Part shown: positions 17,301 to 27,400 of the stretch, in pieces | Layout of the letters: each line of letters starts with the position of its first letter | Position numbering within the stretch: the first letter of the stretch is position 1 | DNA from: Psychrobacter okhotskensis | Lineage (GTDB): Bacteria; Pseudomonadota; Gammaproteobacteria; Pseudomonadales; Moraxellaceae | NCBI RefSeq assembly: GCF_013248965.1 | Contig: NZ_JABRVQ010000018.1 | Coordinates: forward strand, 1-64,000 | Length of the DNA: 64,000 nt | Direction of reading: 5' to 3' | The notes under the pieces: model-generated | Databases searched by the model: none | Told to the model about the DNA's origin: nothing | What the model saw: only the letters and a program-made list of their open reading frames with translations | Translations under genes and position numbers: made by a program

Positions 17301-18875
17301 TTAGCTGACCAAACGGCTTCGAGGGGTCGCGCGCTTGCCAAGATAGCTCAATAACAATAGGAGCGCTATAATGAACAAAATCGGGTAATTACCAAAACGC
17401 ATGAATGGTGTATTACCCACCCGTGCCTGAATATCACCGCGTAGTACCGTCCGTTCAAACTGCGGGGCACGCTCTACAATACGGCCCTTATGGTCGATGA
17501 TAGCGGTCACACCAGTGTTGGTCGCTCGCATAAACCAGCGACCATTCTCAAGCGCGCGCATTTGTACCATTTGTAGATGTTGCAGTGGACCCGCCGAGGT
17601 GCCAAACCAGGCATCGTTTGAGATGGTCAATAAAAAGTCGGTTCCAATCGCATTTTTACGCGTGGTATCGGGATAAGCAACTTCATAACAAACGGCCGCG
17701 CCCAAGTTGTGCCCACGTACACGCAGTGGTGACTGATTGTCGCTACCGCGACTATAGCTCATAATCTCTTGGCTACCAGCTAAGTTGGGTAAAATATCAA
17801 GCAGACCTTCAAACGGAATATATTCACCAAAAGGTACTAGCCGTTGCTTTTTGTACATGCCCTCTGCATCCGCACCTAACGCAATAACACTATTATAAAA
17901 CGGTGGGTATTTATCCGTGCTCGGATCAAATGCTGCTTCATCCTTGTAAGGAATACCGGTGACCCACGTGGTATTGGTGGCTTTGGCCATTTTTACCATT
18001 TCACTGATAAACCCTACAGCTTCGGTCTGAAACATTGGAATCGACGATTCAGGCCACAGAACAATGTCACGTCCCCACTCAGTACGCGTCAAGGTTGCAT
18101 AGATTTTTAAGGTTTCTACTTGATACTCGGTCAGCCATTTTAGATCTTGCGGAATATTGCCTTGAACCAGTGATACCGATAAATCAGGCGTGCCTTTAGG
18201 TTTCGTCCATTGTGGATTTATCAACCATAACGAGACGCTAAGCACCAGCAAGGCAGCCGTCGCAATCATATAACCACCACGGCGACGCAACAGCTCAACG
18301 GCACTTGCCGCTAACAGGATGGCGACAAAAGAGACAGCAAATACGCCGGCAACGGGTGCTAATGACGACAGCCAATATTGCTCGGTAAAGGCGTAACCGA
18401 CGAACAACCACGGGAATCCAGTGAACAGCCAAGTCTTCATCCACTCTTGCAACACCCAAAGCGCTGCAAAAGCCAAGGGCTGCTTGCCAACCAGTCGATT
18501 AAAAATCAACGCCAAAAAGCCATGAAACAAGCCCATGCCCAGACCCATCAGCGCAATCATAATCAACGCCAGCCATACGGGCGTCGCACCATAGACATGG
18601 ATAGAGGTGTAGAGCCAAAATGCGCCCACGCACCACAGCCCCGTACCGTATGCTTGGCCGATAAGAAAGGCGCGGCGACCTGTCATCTCAGGCATTAATA
18701 GCGCGTATAAAATAGCCGGCGACACCAATGCTACTGGCCAAATGCCATAAGGCGCGAGGGCAAAGATAAATATTGCCCCTGCCAGCCAAGCAATCAATAT
18801 GGCCAAACCCATAGGCAAACCTTTCGGTTTTTCGGGGTTCAGACGTTTTTGCAAATCAACAGTAGACAGACGCAT
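17301..18875 (-). CDS. lnt: Apolipoprotein N-acyltransferase
   Basis: Adds the third acyl chain to the N-terminal cysteine of lipoproteins in the inner membrane, the last step of lipoprotein maturation. At 524 residues it is of usual length. The N-terminal half has about six membrane helices, the C-terminal half is the nitrilase-like periplasmic domain. The catalytic triad is visible: Glu276 (LWPESSIP), Lys343 (KKQRLVPFGEY) and Cys396 (AVCYEVAYPD), followed by a final membrane helix. It is on the same strand as corC, its common partner, but 537 bp apart, with a repeat between them. Confidence 0.94.
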   Translation of the reverse strand: MRLSTVDLQKRLNPEKPKGLPMGLAILIAWLAGAIFIFALAPYGIWPVALVSPAILYALLMPEMTGRRAFLIGQAYGTGLWCVGAFWLYTSIHVYGATPVWLALIMIALMGLGMGLFHGFLALIFNRLVGKQPLAFAALWVLQEWMKTWLFTGFPWLFVGYAFTEQYWLSSLAPVAGVFAVSFVAILLAASAVELLRRRGGYMIATAALLVLSVSLWLINPQWTKPKGTPDLSVSLVQGNIPQDLKWLTEYQVETLKIYATLTRTEWGRDIVLWPESSIPMFQTEAVGFISEMVKMAKATNTTWVTGIPYKDEAAFDPSTDKYPPFYNSVIALGADAEGMYKKQRLVPFGEYIPFEGLLDILPNLAGSQEIMSYSRGSDNQSPLRVRGHNLGAAVCYEVAYPDTTRKNAIGTDFLLTISNDAWFGTSAGPLQHLQMVQMRALENGRWFMRATNTGVTAIIDHKGRIVERAPQFERTVLRGDIQARVGNTPFMRFGNYPILFIIALLLLLSYLGKRATPRSRLVS

Positions 18876-19009
18876 AGCAGTTATCCAAAACCATAGTATC
18901 TAAAATGTTACATGTTTAGTATTCAGCCAATATTTAACCTAAAGCTGGCTCAATGGCTATAAACGCCCTATTTTTTCAATAGTATTGTTTGATAATCGTC
19001 TTATAAATA

Positions 19010-19143
19010 TAGTCAAAATACCCCAAAAACGCGACGATACTGCTGATATCAATTTTTTGTAGCCTCTGTCTGCGTAGGCACAGCAAGCAAGAAAAATAGA
19101 TATCAGCAGTGCGTGATGTATCGATATTACTTTTCACTGACTA
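19010..19143. repeat. Family A intergenic repeat, copy 1
   Basis: A 134-bp sequence that is repeated at 40357-40491 with about 85 percent or better identity by eye. It begins TAGTCA and ends TGACTA, and inside it GCTGATATCAATTTTT and AAAAATAGATATCAGC form a long inverted repeat. No open frame is carried. It lies between corC and lnt. Confidence 0.8.
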
Positions 19144-19234
19144 TATAAGATTGATATAAATACAGCGTCTAAAAATTAAACCCGCCCATGATACCAGTCT
19201 GCGCCAATCAATGGGTAAATTTGAGTAGTAAAAA

Positions 19235-19299
19235 AATGACTGCTAAAAGCGACTGATAAAAGTAGCTACTAAAAGTGGCTATTGAAAGTGGCTACTAAA
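19235..19299. repeat. 13-bp tandem repeat, five units
   Basis: Five head-to-tail units of consensus AGTGGCTACTAAA: 19235-19247, 19248-19260, 19261-19273, 19274-19286 and 19287-19299, with a decayed sixth after it. The unit is not a multiple of three and no gene covers it. It lies between corC and lnt, downstream of the corC terminator. Confidence 0.75.
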
Positions 19300-19320
19300 A
19301 GTGAATGACAGACAGACAGC

Positions 19321-19348
19321 AAAAAACACGATCGCAATCGTGTTTTTA
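19321..19348 (-). terminator. Rho-independent terminator of corC
   Basis: AAAAACACGAT (19322-19332) pairs with ATCGTGTTTTT (19337-19347) around a CGCA loop. With respect to corC (minus strand, ending 19413) the stem is followed by a T-run. Confidence 0.75.
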
Positions 19349-19412
19349 TAGAAATTATCAGTGCGTTATAAAACTTATGCATGGCACGTATGACAATGAC
19401 GTCAAAAATACA

Positions 19413-20312
19413 TTAATGACTGCCTATCAATAGGTGCTGCTCAGGATTGGTTTTGGTCAGTTCTAGGTTTTGAATAAAACGCCCTTCTACATCGGTAATG
19501 GTGATTTGCCAGTCGTCTATCACCACGCTCTCGCCTTCTAGGTCACCTACATAACCCAGTGCCTGCATGACCAGACCGCCCATCGTATCGACATCGGTAT
19601 CATCAAAACGACTACCAAGCTCATCATTACAGTCTTCGATCACGGTCGACGCTTGCACACGCCAAGTGTTTGGCTTGTCGGGGTCGGCGACGATATTATT
19701 AATGTCACTGTCTTCATCGAAGTCATCATGTTCATCGACGATATCACCGACGATTTCCTCGAGCAAATCTTCCATAGTAACGACACCGCCAAAGTTACCA
19801 AATTCATCGACCACAATCGCCATATGTACTTGGGTACGCTGCAATGAGCGCAACAAGGTATCAGAACGCGCCGTCTCACTAATATAGAGCGGCTGACGTA
19901 CCAAATCTTTTAGACGCTTGCTATCGATTTTGTCTTCTTGATCGCGCACCATGTGCACTAATATAGGAATCAAATCCTTGGCCAATAAGATACCAATGAC
20001 CGCATCATCATCTTGACTGTCAAAGACGGGATAACGCGAATGCGTAGTCTCAAGGATAATATCCATCACTTCGGCAAGGCTGGTGCTCTCGTGCAGGCCA
20101 ATCACTTGCGGGCGTGGAGTCATGATTTCGCGCACTTGGGTCGCAGGCAGATCGAGCACGCCTTCTAACATATCCACGGTATCAGGCTCTAAGAACTGGC
20201 GCGAGTCCTGTACCAAACGAATCAGTTCATCACGGGTTTCGGGGGCGGTCGATAGCCAGCGTTTTAAGCCGCGCATCGACCAACTACTCGGGCTTGGAGT
20301 GTCGTCAGACAT
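19413..20312 (-). CDS. corC: CorC/YbeX-type CBS domain protein
   Basis: A 299-residue cytoplasmic protein of the HlyC/CorC family linked to magnesium and cobalt efflux and to the YbeY-Lnt gene cluster. It has paired CBS domains (about 60-190, including ATQVREIMTPRPQV and VHMAIVVDEFGNFGGVVTMEDL) and a CorC_HlyC transporter-associated domain (about 205-290, with TMGGLVMQALGYV). No membrane segments, as expected for CorC as opposed to CNNM-type proteins. lnt lies downstream on the same strand. Confidence 0.9.
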   Translation of the reverse strand: MSDDTPSPSSWSMRGLKRWLSTAPETRDELIRLVQDSRQFLEPDTVDMLEGVLDLPATQVREIMTPRPQVIGLHESTSLAEVMDIILETTHSRYPVFDSQDDDAVIGILLAKDLIPILVHMVRDQEDKIDSKRLKDLVRQPLYISETARSDTLLRSLQRTQVHMAIVVDEFGNFGGVVTMEDLLEEIVGDIVDEHDDFDEDSDINNIVADPDKPNTWRVQASTVIEDCNDELGSRFDDTDVDTMGGLVMQALGYVGDLEGESVVIDDWQITITDVEGRFIQNLELTKTNPEQHLLIGSH

Positions 20313-20508
20313 GGTAATGTGATTTAACCTCTTTAGTTATTGGCAAATGTTAATTGTTGACAAATTAATAGCGTAAAAACGTAGATGGGGATGAAAGTAC
20401 TAAATAAAACCAGTCGTTAATAATTAATAAATACCTAGACCAGTTTAAATTAGCTTCACTTTATCGCAAGGCTTAAAGACATTCAACGACAAATTCACGC
20501 AAATTGTA

Positions 20509-20538
20509 TTGTCAGTGTGTTATAAACTTTGCTATGGT
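20509..20538 (+). promoter_or_regulatory. Predicted sigma-70 promoter of the DUF4105 gene
   Basis: TTGTCA (20509-20514), an 18-bp spacer and TATGGT (20533-20538). The promoter places the transcript start near 20545, which rules out a start codon at 20509 and supports ATG 20569. Confidence 0.5.
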
Positions 20539-20568
20539 CAAAGCCTTTATTTATCAATAACAAACACT

Positions 20569-21876
20569 ATGTCCTTACGCTCCTTTTTTTCTCGACTGCT
20601 CACGCCGCACTCAAACAACCATCGTTCAGAGAGTGGTGTGGCTCATAACAACCAGCAAAAGCCGACATGGCGATATTACCTTGTACAATTTTTAATCATT
20701 ACCACTCTACTGCTATCCGCTGTTTGGTTACTGATGGCGATTTGGTATCAGTTTGGCGCGCGCTCAGTGCTAACGTGGTTGGCCATAATCGTCATTATTG
20801 GATTGCTTAGCGCCTTGTTTGCCACACGTTATTGGACGCCTGATTCCAAGAAAGCACCGCATAATATAACAGCGGATAGACAAGCTACTGGCAAAAAAAC
20901 GATAACTAAGAAAACAAAGATTAAATGGCTAGTCGGACTGTACGCGGCGATTTGGTTCGTAGGTGTCGGCTGGTTTATGTCTATTACCCCTGAGCAACAA
21001 CGCGACTGGATGCCTGAAGTCAGTCAAAAAATCACTTATGAGCGTGATCCAAACAATCCTGATTTGATTACGCTTACCAATGTCCGAAACTTTGATTGGC
21101 ATACCGAAGATGACGCGACGGCACGCTGGGAGACGCGAACGATTGATATGTCAAAATTGTCTGGCGTCGATGTGGCGAACTCTTACTGGATGGGACCACT
21201 GATTGCCCATACCTTGGTAAGCTTTCGTTTTGAAGATGATAGACCCCTCGCCTTCTCCTTTGAGATTCGTAAAGAAAAAGGCGAATCGTTTTCGGCGCTC
21301 GCAGGGTTCTTTAGACGTTATGAGCTAAGCCTGATTGCGGCAGAAGAGCGCGATATTATCTATACACGAACGAATGCGCGCGGCGAGCAAGTCTATCTAT
21401 TGCCAATCAGTCATTTGCAGCAGCATGAGGTCAAGTCATTATTTGAGTCTTATCTGACTGCTGCCGATGAGCTGAATGCGCAGCCTGCGTGGTATAACAC
21501 CTTGACCAGTAATTGTACCAATATTATCTTTTATATGGCGCGGCTGGTCAGTGGCGATCGTCTACCGTGGGATTACCGAATTTGGGTCTCTGGCTGGCTG
21601 CCAAACTATCTCTATGACGTCGGTATGCTCGATACCAACTCTCAATTAAATGAAGAACAGCAGGACGGGCAAAACTGGTCTATGGATACTTGGTACGAAC
21701 GCACCCATATTAATCCAAAAGTTCGCGGTTTTGACAATCAAATTGGTTCAGAACCTGCTGATAATAGTCGTAAATTTTCTACGCAGATTCGCCAAGGCAT
21801 TCCTATTCCGCCTTTGGCTGATTCGCAAGCAGAGGCTGAAGAGCAGGCCAAGTCAGCAGCTCAAGCGTCTCAATAA
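20569..21876 (+). CDS. DUF4105 (Lnb N-terminal periplasmic) domain membrane protein
   Basis: A 435-residue protein from ATG 20569. An upstream in-frame TTG at 20509 would lengthen it by 20 residues, but it falls in a promoter -35 box. Two hydrophobic helices lie at about residues 30-55 and 55-75 and a third at about 120-138, then the DUF4105 domain follows, with the conserved TSNCTNIIFYMAR and a nearby W-x-x-x-L-x-S-N-C pattern typical of the family. The domain is a predicted papain-like or lipid-associated periplasmic fold of unknown role. The C-terminal 30 residues are Gln/Ala/Glu-rich. Divergent from corC. Confidence 0.8.
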   Translation: MSLRSFFSRLLTPHSNNHRSESGVAHNNQQKPTWRYYLVQFLIITTLLLSAVWLLMAIWYQFGARSVLTWLAIIVIIGLLSALFATRYWTPDSKKAPHNITADRQATGKKTITKKTKIKWLVGLYAAIWFVGVGWFMSITPEQQRDWMPEVSQKITYERDPNNPDLITLTNVRNFDWHTEDDATARWETRTIDMSKLSGVDVANSYWMGPLIAHTLVSFRFEDDRPLAFSFEIRKEKGESFSALAGFFRRYELSLIAAEERDIIYTRTNARGEQVYLLPISHLQQHEVKSLFESYLTAADELNAQPAWYNTLTSNCTNIIFYMARLVSGDRLPWDYRIWVSGWLPNYLYDVGMLDTNSQLNEEQQDGQNWSMDTWYERTHINPKVRGFDNQIGSEPADNSRKFSTQIRQGIPIPPLADSQAEAEEQAKSAAQASQ

Positions 21877-21909
21877 TAGTATTGATCATATATTAAATAG
21901 TACTCATCA

Positions 21910-22707
21910 TTAAAGCGTAGTTATTCGATGTTGTGTAAATTCAACCATCACCAAATAATCGAGAATATCATTCAACTCAGCCTCTATACGTTGGCGCTCG
22001 GTTTCATTGGGTGTTGGGCGGTAAATCGTAACATTAATAGTATTGGTCATTGGGCTAAAGCCAATACTTTGAGCGTCAGGATAACGCTTTAATACCTCAG
22101 GCCACGCTTTTTCTTGTATTGCAACAATCAGCTGACGCATTTTATCACTAATGGCTTGGATATAAATAGGAAAGGAATAATTTTCAAATTCCTTTTGCTT
22201 AAAGTGATACACATATTTTGGCGGGACGGCTTTAACTTTGGTTAGTGTCGTCACCCTAATAGAAAACTCATCAGGGTCATTGTTATCATAATAAAATTCC
22301 GCAATATTCGCGCCTAATTGCTCTGAAATTGCTTCATTCAATGGCAAGCTAATCCTTTGCAATAATAATCGACGCTGCGCCTCTTCAATAGAAACATTAA
22401 AATCTTGTGCATAAAACCAAGGAGCACCATTCCTTTCTTCCTCGGATAAAATATTCAGATAATAATCAGCCAATGGCTCGTCTTCATATTTTTTATCTGC
22501 GGCTGCCTCTATCTTTTGCCAGTTGACAATAACCATTGCAGCTGATTTAGGAGCAGTCACTGGTGCTGACATACCCTTTACAGGTATAGCTTGAACCGTT
22601 TGAGGAGTAGGAAAATTAGTCTCAGACAAGTGAGATATATTTGAGCAGCCGATTGACAAAAAAGCAGCACTGAATATCAAACTTGTTGTAAGGCAAATTT
22701 TATGCAT
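21910..22707 (-). CDS. Putative lipoprotein of unknown function
   Basis: A 265-residue protein with a clear lipoprotein signal: positively charged start, hydrophobic core and the lipobox LSIGC with Cys21, so it should be anchored in the outer or inner membrane. The rest contains an SAMVIVNWQKIEAAADKKYE stretch (conserved-looking), a helical middle and a C-terminal region rich in Arg/Glu helices with VTIYRPTPNETERQRIE. No domain is recognised. It is convergent with the DUF4105 gene and lies downstream of a YcgN-family gene. AAGGG before the ATG. Confidence 0.7.
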   Translation of the reverse strand: MHKICLTTSLIFSAAFLSIGCSNISHLSETNFPTPQTVQAIPVKGMSAPVTAPKSAAMVIVNWQKIEAAADKKYEDEPLADYYLNILSEEERNGAPWFYAQDFNVSIEEAQRRLLLQRISLPLNEAISEQLGANIAEFYYDNNDPDEFSIRVTTLTKVKAVPPKYVYHFKQKEFENYSFPIYIQAISDKMRQLIVAIQEKAWPEVLKRYPDAQSIGFSPMTNTINVTIYRPTPNETERQRIEAELNDILDYLVMVEFTQHRITTL

Positions 22708-22752
22708 ATTCCAACCCTTAAATCATAACCCTTTATATCAGCAAATAATTAA

Positions 22753-23337
22753 CTACGGCTTGACCCAATTCACCACGCGCGTTTCCATCTCTTCATCAGA
22801 CATACCAATCTCCGACACACAGCGACCTGCTACGCCCACATTGGCAGCGCGCATTTTTTGCTGGGTCTCTACCGCATTTTGGGTCAATAATAAATGCCAA
22901 CTCGGCAGATTTTGTCCTTTATACAAGCGCTTATAAGCACAGTGCGACGGTAGCCACATCATCTGCGGCAAATTCTCCATGGTCAATTGAATACAATCGG
23001 GGACATGTTCTTGGCGCGTGTCATAGTGCTGACAATAGCCGGTCGCACAATCCATCAGCTGACAGGTTACATCGGTATATTCGACCATTTCTTCATCATC
23101 GTCATTGTCGATGTATTTGATTAAGCAGCAACTGCCGCAGCCATCGCACAACGCTTCCCATTCGCTATGATTTAACTCTGCCAGCGTAAAACGTGACCAA
23201 AACTGCGGGCGCAGAGTTTCAGACGCTTCATTTGATTCGCTGTCAGGAAATAGACTCACGATTGTGTCTGATTTCAGCGGCCCAGCAGCATCAGCGTTTA
23301 AATTAGCAGCAGATTGATTTAACAAGTTAATAGTCAT
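22753..23337 (-). CDS. ycgN: YcgN/UPF0260 cysteine-cluster protein
   Basis: A 194-residue protein of the UPF0260 family. It carries the cysteine-rich cluster CDGCGSCC, then C at QLMDC and GYCQHYD, then VPDC and PSHC, a set likely to bind a metal or iron-sulfur cluster. The family has no assigned enzyme function. It has an unusual acidic stretch, DNDDDEEMVEYTDV, within the cluster. About 40 extra residues precede the usual W-x-x-L-x-L-x-x-L-x-x-x-x-W-E-x-L-C start. Confidence 0.87.
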   Translation of the reverse strand: MTINLLNQSAANLNADAAGPLKSDTIVSLFPDSESNEASETLRPQFWSRFTLAELNHSEWEALCDGCGSCCLIKYIDNDDDEEMVEYTDVTCQLMDCATGYCQHYDTRQEHVPDCIQLTMENLPQMMWLPSHCAYKRLYKGQNLPSWHLLLTQNAVETQQKMRAANVGVAGRCVSEIGMSDEEMETRVVNWVKP

Positions 23338-23498
23338 AGCATTGTAGTCGATTTTTTATAAAGAGACATTTTGATAAAGAGCGTTACAGTATTATAGCTG
23401 TTTTTGCTGGATATGGGCGTTAAGGTAGTACAAGTCAGAAAAACGAACCCTCACAATGACGAATAAATAAAACTTACAACATGAAAAAGGACAATAAT

Positions 23499-24239
23499 AT
23501 GTCAATTAAGACCTTTGAATTAATCAGTACAACCGAAAATGGTGTTGAGCTTATCAGCTATGTCGCGCTACCAGAAAATGCATCAGATGATACGGCATTG
23601 CCAGGTATTTTAGTGGCTCCAGAATGGTGGGGCGTGGTCGATCATCCAAAATCAGTGGTCGAACGCTTGGCAGCAGCAGGTTATGCAGCAGTCGCTATGG
23701 ATGTCTATGGTGAAGGCAAGCTGACCACCGATGCAGCACAAGCCAACATGTGGATGGAGCAAGTATTAGAAGACCAAAATATGCTAATGGCGCGCTGCCG
23801 CTTGATTCTCAATGACTTTAGCGATCAATTGGCGGTTGATGGTGATAATCTAGCGGCAATCGGTTACTGCTTCGGTGGTAAAGTCGTCCTCGATATGGCG
23901 CGTGATGGTATGCCACTAAAAGCGGTGGCAACTTTCCATGGCAACCCATCAGCGAAACAGCCAGCAGACAAGAACTTCAAAGCCAAAGTATTAGTCGCTC
24001 ATGGTCGTGATGACTCGATGGTATCCATGGAGGCAATCGAAGGTCTAAAGTCAGAGCTAGATGCAGCAGACGTTGACTACACTATCGACGTTTATGACAA
24101 TGCTAAGCATGGCTTTACCAATCCGCATGCCGATGAGCGCGCTGCTAAAAACGAGGTGGATCTTGGTTATAATGAGACCGCAGCCAAACAAAGCTGGGAA
24201 AACATGCTTGAGTTTATGAAAACCAATTTAGGATCATAG
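23499..24239 (+). CDS. Dienelactone hydrolase-family protein
   Basis: A 246-residue alpha/beta hydrolase from ATG 23499, chosen because AAAAAGGACA lies at ribosome-site distance; an ATG six codons earlier is the alternative. The family hydrolyses dienelactones in aromatic degradation, but most members act on other esters. The nucleophile Cys124 is in GYCFGG (instead of serine) and the acid and base appear as HGRDDSMV and KHGFTNP. There are no aromatic-degradation genes nearby, so the real substrate is open. A terminator lies at 24309-24342. Confidence 0.88.
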   Translation: MSIKTFELISTTENGVELISYVALPENASDDTALPGILVAPEWWGVVDHPKSVVERLAAAGYAAVAMDVYGEGKLTTDAAQANMWMEQVLEDQNMLMARCRLILNDFSDQLAVDGDNLAAIGYCFGGKVVLDMARDGMPLKAVATFHGNPSAKQPADKNFKAKVLVAHGRDDSMVSMEAIEGLKSELDAADVDYTIDVYDNAKHGFTNPHADERAAKNEVDLGYNETAAKQSWENMLEFMKTNLGS

Positions 24240-24308
24240 GGTATTTAAGACTCATTTTTTGTAGTAACAGTTTTTCGCAGTAAGTAGTAAACAGTTTCTT
24301 AATATAAT

Positions 24309-24342
24309 AAGGCTAGCCTAATAATATCAGGCTAGCCTTTTT
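24309..24342 (+). terminator. Rho-independent terminator
   Basis: AAGGCTAGCCT (24309-24319) pairs with AGGCTAGCCTT (24329-24339), followed by Ts. Ends the dienelactone hydrolase transcript. Confidence 0.85.
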
Positions 24343-24427
24343 GTTTAAGTGAATGCGTTACTTGTGTTTGTTCTTAAATCGAGTCATTATCTTCTCATTT
24401 AATATTGAGTAACGGTGCGCCAAGATC

Positions 24428-27400
24428 ATGTCTGATATCAGTTGGTTTGTACTATTTATCTGCCTAGCGGTTATTGTTGTTCTTTATAATAAATTAAGAA
24501 CCCGCCTTGATCTGCTACAAAAAGATATCACGCAACTGAAAAATGAGTTGCAGATACAAAAGCAAAGGTTTCGCTCCCCTATATTCGATAAAGACAACGA
24601 TGTTGGGGCTAGCGCTAAACTTGATACCCCTCTTGATACTTATAATAATGTTGAAGCACCGACAGCCTTACTCGACAGTGATATTAGCCAATTTACTACT
24701 GAAGAGTTATTTGAGGAAGTGGCTTCACTGTCTAAAACTGAAGCTACCGGTAGTACGGTATACAAGGACGATGACGCGTACGCTAATCTCTCAAAAAATC
24801 TATCACCGATAGAGCCTGATGAACGCTCTCTACCTATCGTCACCTCATTGATTCATTCAATCAAAAACTGGTTTTTTGGTGGCAATTTGGTCGTGCGCGT
24901 TGGCGTATTAGTATTACTAGTAGGTGTGGTGCTACTGCTACGCTTGCTGAGCGAGTATATAGAGATTTCGATTACTGCAAAGCTCATGACTATCGGTATT
25001 GCAGGACTGGGATTGGCAGCACTAGGGTTAAAGCTAACGGCAAAACGTTTCTCGTATGGGATTACTTTACAAGGTGCAGGCTTAGCGATTGCTTATTTGA
25101 GCACCTTTTTTGCCTATAGTGTCTATCAAATTATCCCAAGTTTACCGAGCTTTATTGGACTCGGGTTGTTATCCGCCATTACTATTGCTCTAGCCGTACG
25201 TCAAAACGCTTTTCCTTTAGCGTTGTTGGCATTATCGGGTGCTTTCTTTGCGCCTATTTTGACTGGTAACGATACCGCCAGTTTGGTGACGTTATTCAGC
25301 TATTATTTACTTTTGAACGTGACGATTGCGATTATCGCCCATTACCGCCCTTGGAAAATACTCAACCTATTCGGGGTGGTCGTGACATTTGGGCTGGCCT
25401 ATTACTGGGGCATGAGCGAAAATTTAAATGCTGTGGTTACATCACAGCGTTGGCTTTTAGTGTTGCTGGTCGCCTTACATTTACTGCTTTATCTGTTTGT
25501 CGTCATTCGCTACGCACAGCAAATCATCGCCTATAACATTCTTAATGAAAAAAGTTCCTCTCATACAGATAATGCAAACAACGCAGATAACACGGGCAAA
25601 GTTGATTCAAAAAATAACGGCTATGTATTTCCCATTGATACGGGCTTACTGTTTTCAGTACCGATATTGGCATTTGGCTTATTTGCTGCCTTATTAGATG
25701 ACATCCCTAACGCTTTAACCATTACTAGCGCAGTTTTAGCAGTCATTTATTTAGGACTTGGCTGGTTGTTTGTCCAGCACAGTCAGCGTTATGCTTTAAT
25801 TACCGAGGGCATGTTGGCATTAGGGTTTGGCTTTTTGGCGTTGGTCATTCCGCTGGCATTCGATGCTGAATGGATTGCTTTTGGCTGGTCGGTACAAGGA
25901 TTGGCATTGGTGTGGTTCGGACGGCGCTCACTACGCGCTTGGTCAGTATTATTTGGTTTATTATTGCAGCTAATTAGTATCGGCATGCTGATACTAAATG
26001 TGGTCTTTGCTATTCAAGACTACCCAATATTGGCCTTAACCATTTCGGCTATCGCTTATCTAAGCACTGTATTTATTTTGCGCGCTAGCAACTCGCCAGC
26101 TAATTTAAACACTATCTTGGATAGCGAATTAAAGAATAACTCAAATAGCAACCTAGCGTACTCTCAAGAGCAAACCATCACATCAGATGCAGTAGCGGCC
26201 TACGCCAATGCACTGGGCATCAGCACCCAAGCCGCGCAGCAGTGGCTAACCTCAATCAATAGCCAAAGCAAAATCTTTAACCTTGTTTGGCGCAGTCCTC
26301 TATTAATACGATTTTTAACTTTTACTGCTATGGCTTGGCTACTACAAGTATTATTGCTTGATTTTAATCACTGGCTTACCAGTTGGCGATTGGCAACGAC
26401 GACTTTGATTGCAATCGCAGCACTCATCAGCTTGGGCACTTATTGGACCATCAATCGTTATCGCTTGTGGGCAGAGATCAGACAGCTGAGTCATGGCTTA
26501 CTAGTAGTATTTTATATAATGCTCATCCTGCAGCTACCGCAAAAATTCGAATTCCATTTAGCATGGCAGACAACAAATTGGTTGTTATTTACTGGCCTAA
26601 TCATTGGTGGGTTGGTCATCGGACAGTTGTGGTTAAAGACGTGGTACGAGCATTCAGAATTGTCACGCTACGATGGCGCGAGCTGGTTAGGCGCTGGCAT
26701 TTTAGTCATCGCTGCCGCAGCTCACTATGGACTCGCAGATTCAGCTGGGGTGATGGCTATCTTGATTCCAGCTGTTTTGATATTAGCAGGATTATGGTTC
26801 AGCTATCGTGATTCCGGTTATCGTCAGCAAAACACGCAAACGCATGAAGTGTCAAATCAAGGTTTTCTGTACTGGTTTGATTGGAAACAAGCGCTATTCC
26901 AATGCGCTGCTATATTCGCATCTATCGCCTTATTTTGGGTCGTCATTACCAACTGGTCTTATGACGGTGTGATCTGGGGACTGTCTTATTTTCCGCTACT
27001 GAACCTATATGATATTAGCTCTATTCTGGCGCTATTCGTTGGCTTTGGTGTTTATTACCTAAATCAGCAGCATAACCAAAAGCTAAGTATAGCGAATGCT
27101 GATATCACTATTAACGATAGTAGCAACAGGATTTTTACCGCTGACAATCTACTGGTCATATTAGGTTCTATCAGCTTTTGGCTGATCTCGAGCATGCTCA
27201 TCAGAACCTTACATGCCACTATTGGCACGCCGCTATGGGACAGTATTCAGGGCGGCGCGTGGAGTAGCGAGCAAGTGCAGACAGGACTAACCATTCTATG
27301 GACGCTCTTGGCTTTAGTCGCCACCATCATCGCCAGTCGCTACTGGCAGCGTGCACTTTGGTTTATGGGCATTGGACTGTTGGGCGTTGTCGTGCTAAAA

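Noticed and set aside
20509..20568. Longer N-terminus of the DUF4105 protein
   Set aside because: TTG 20509 coincides with the -35 box of the predicted promoter.
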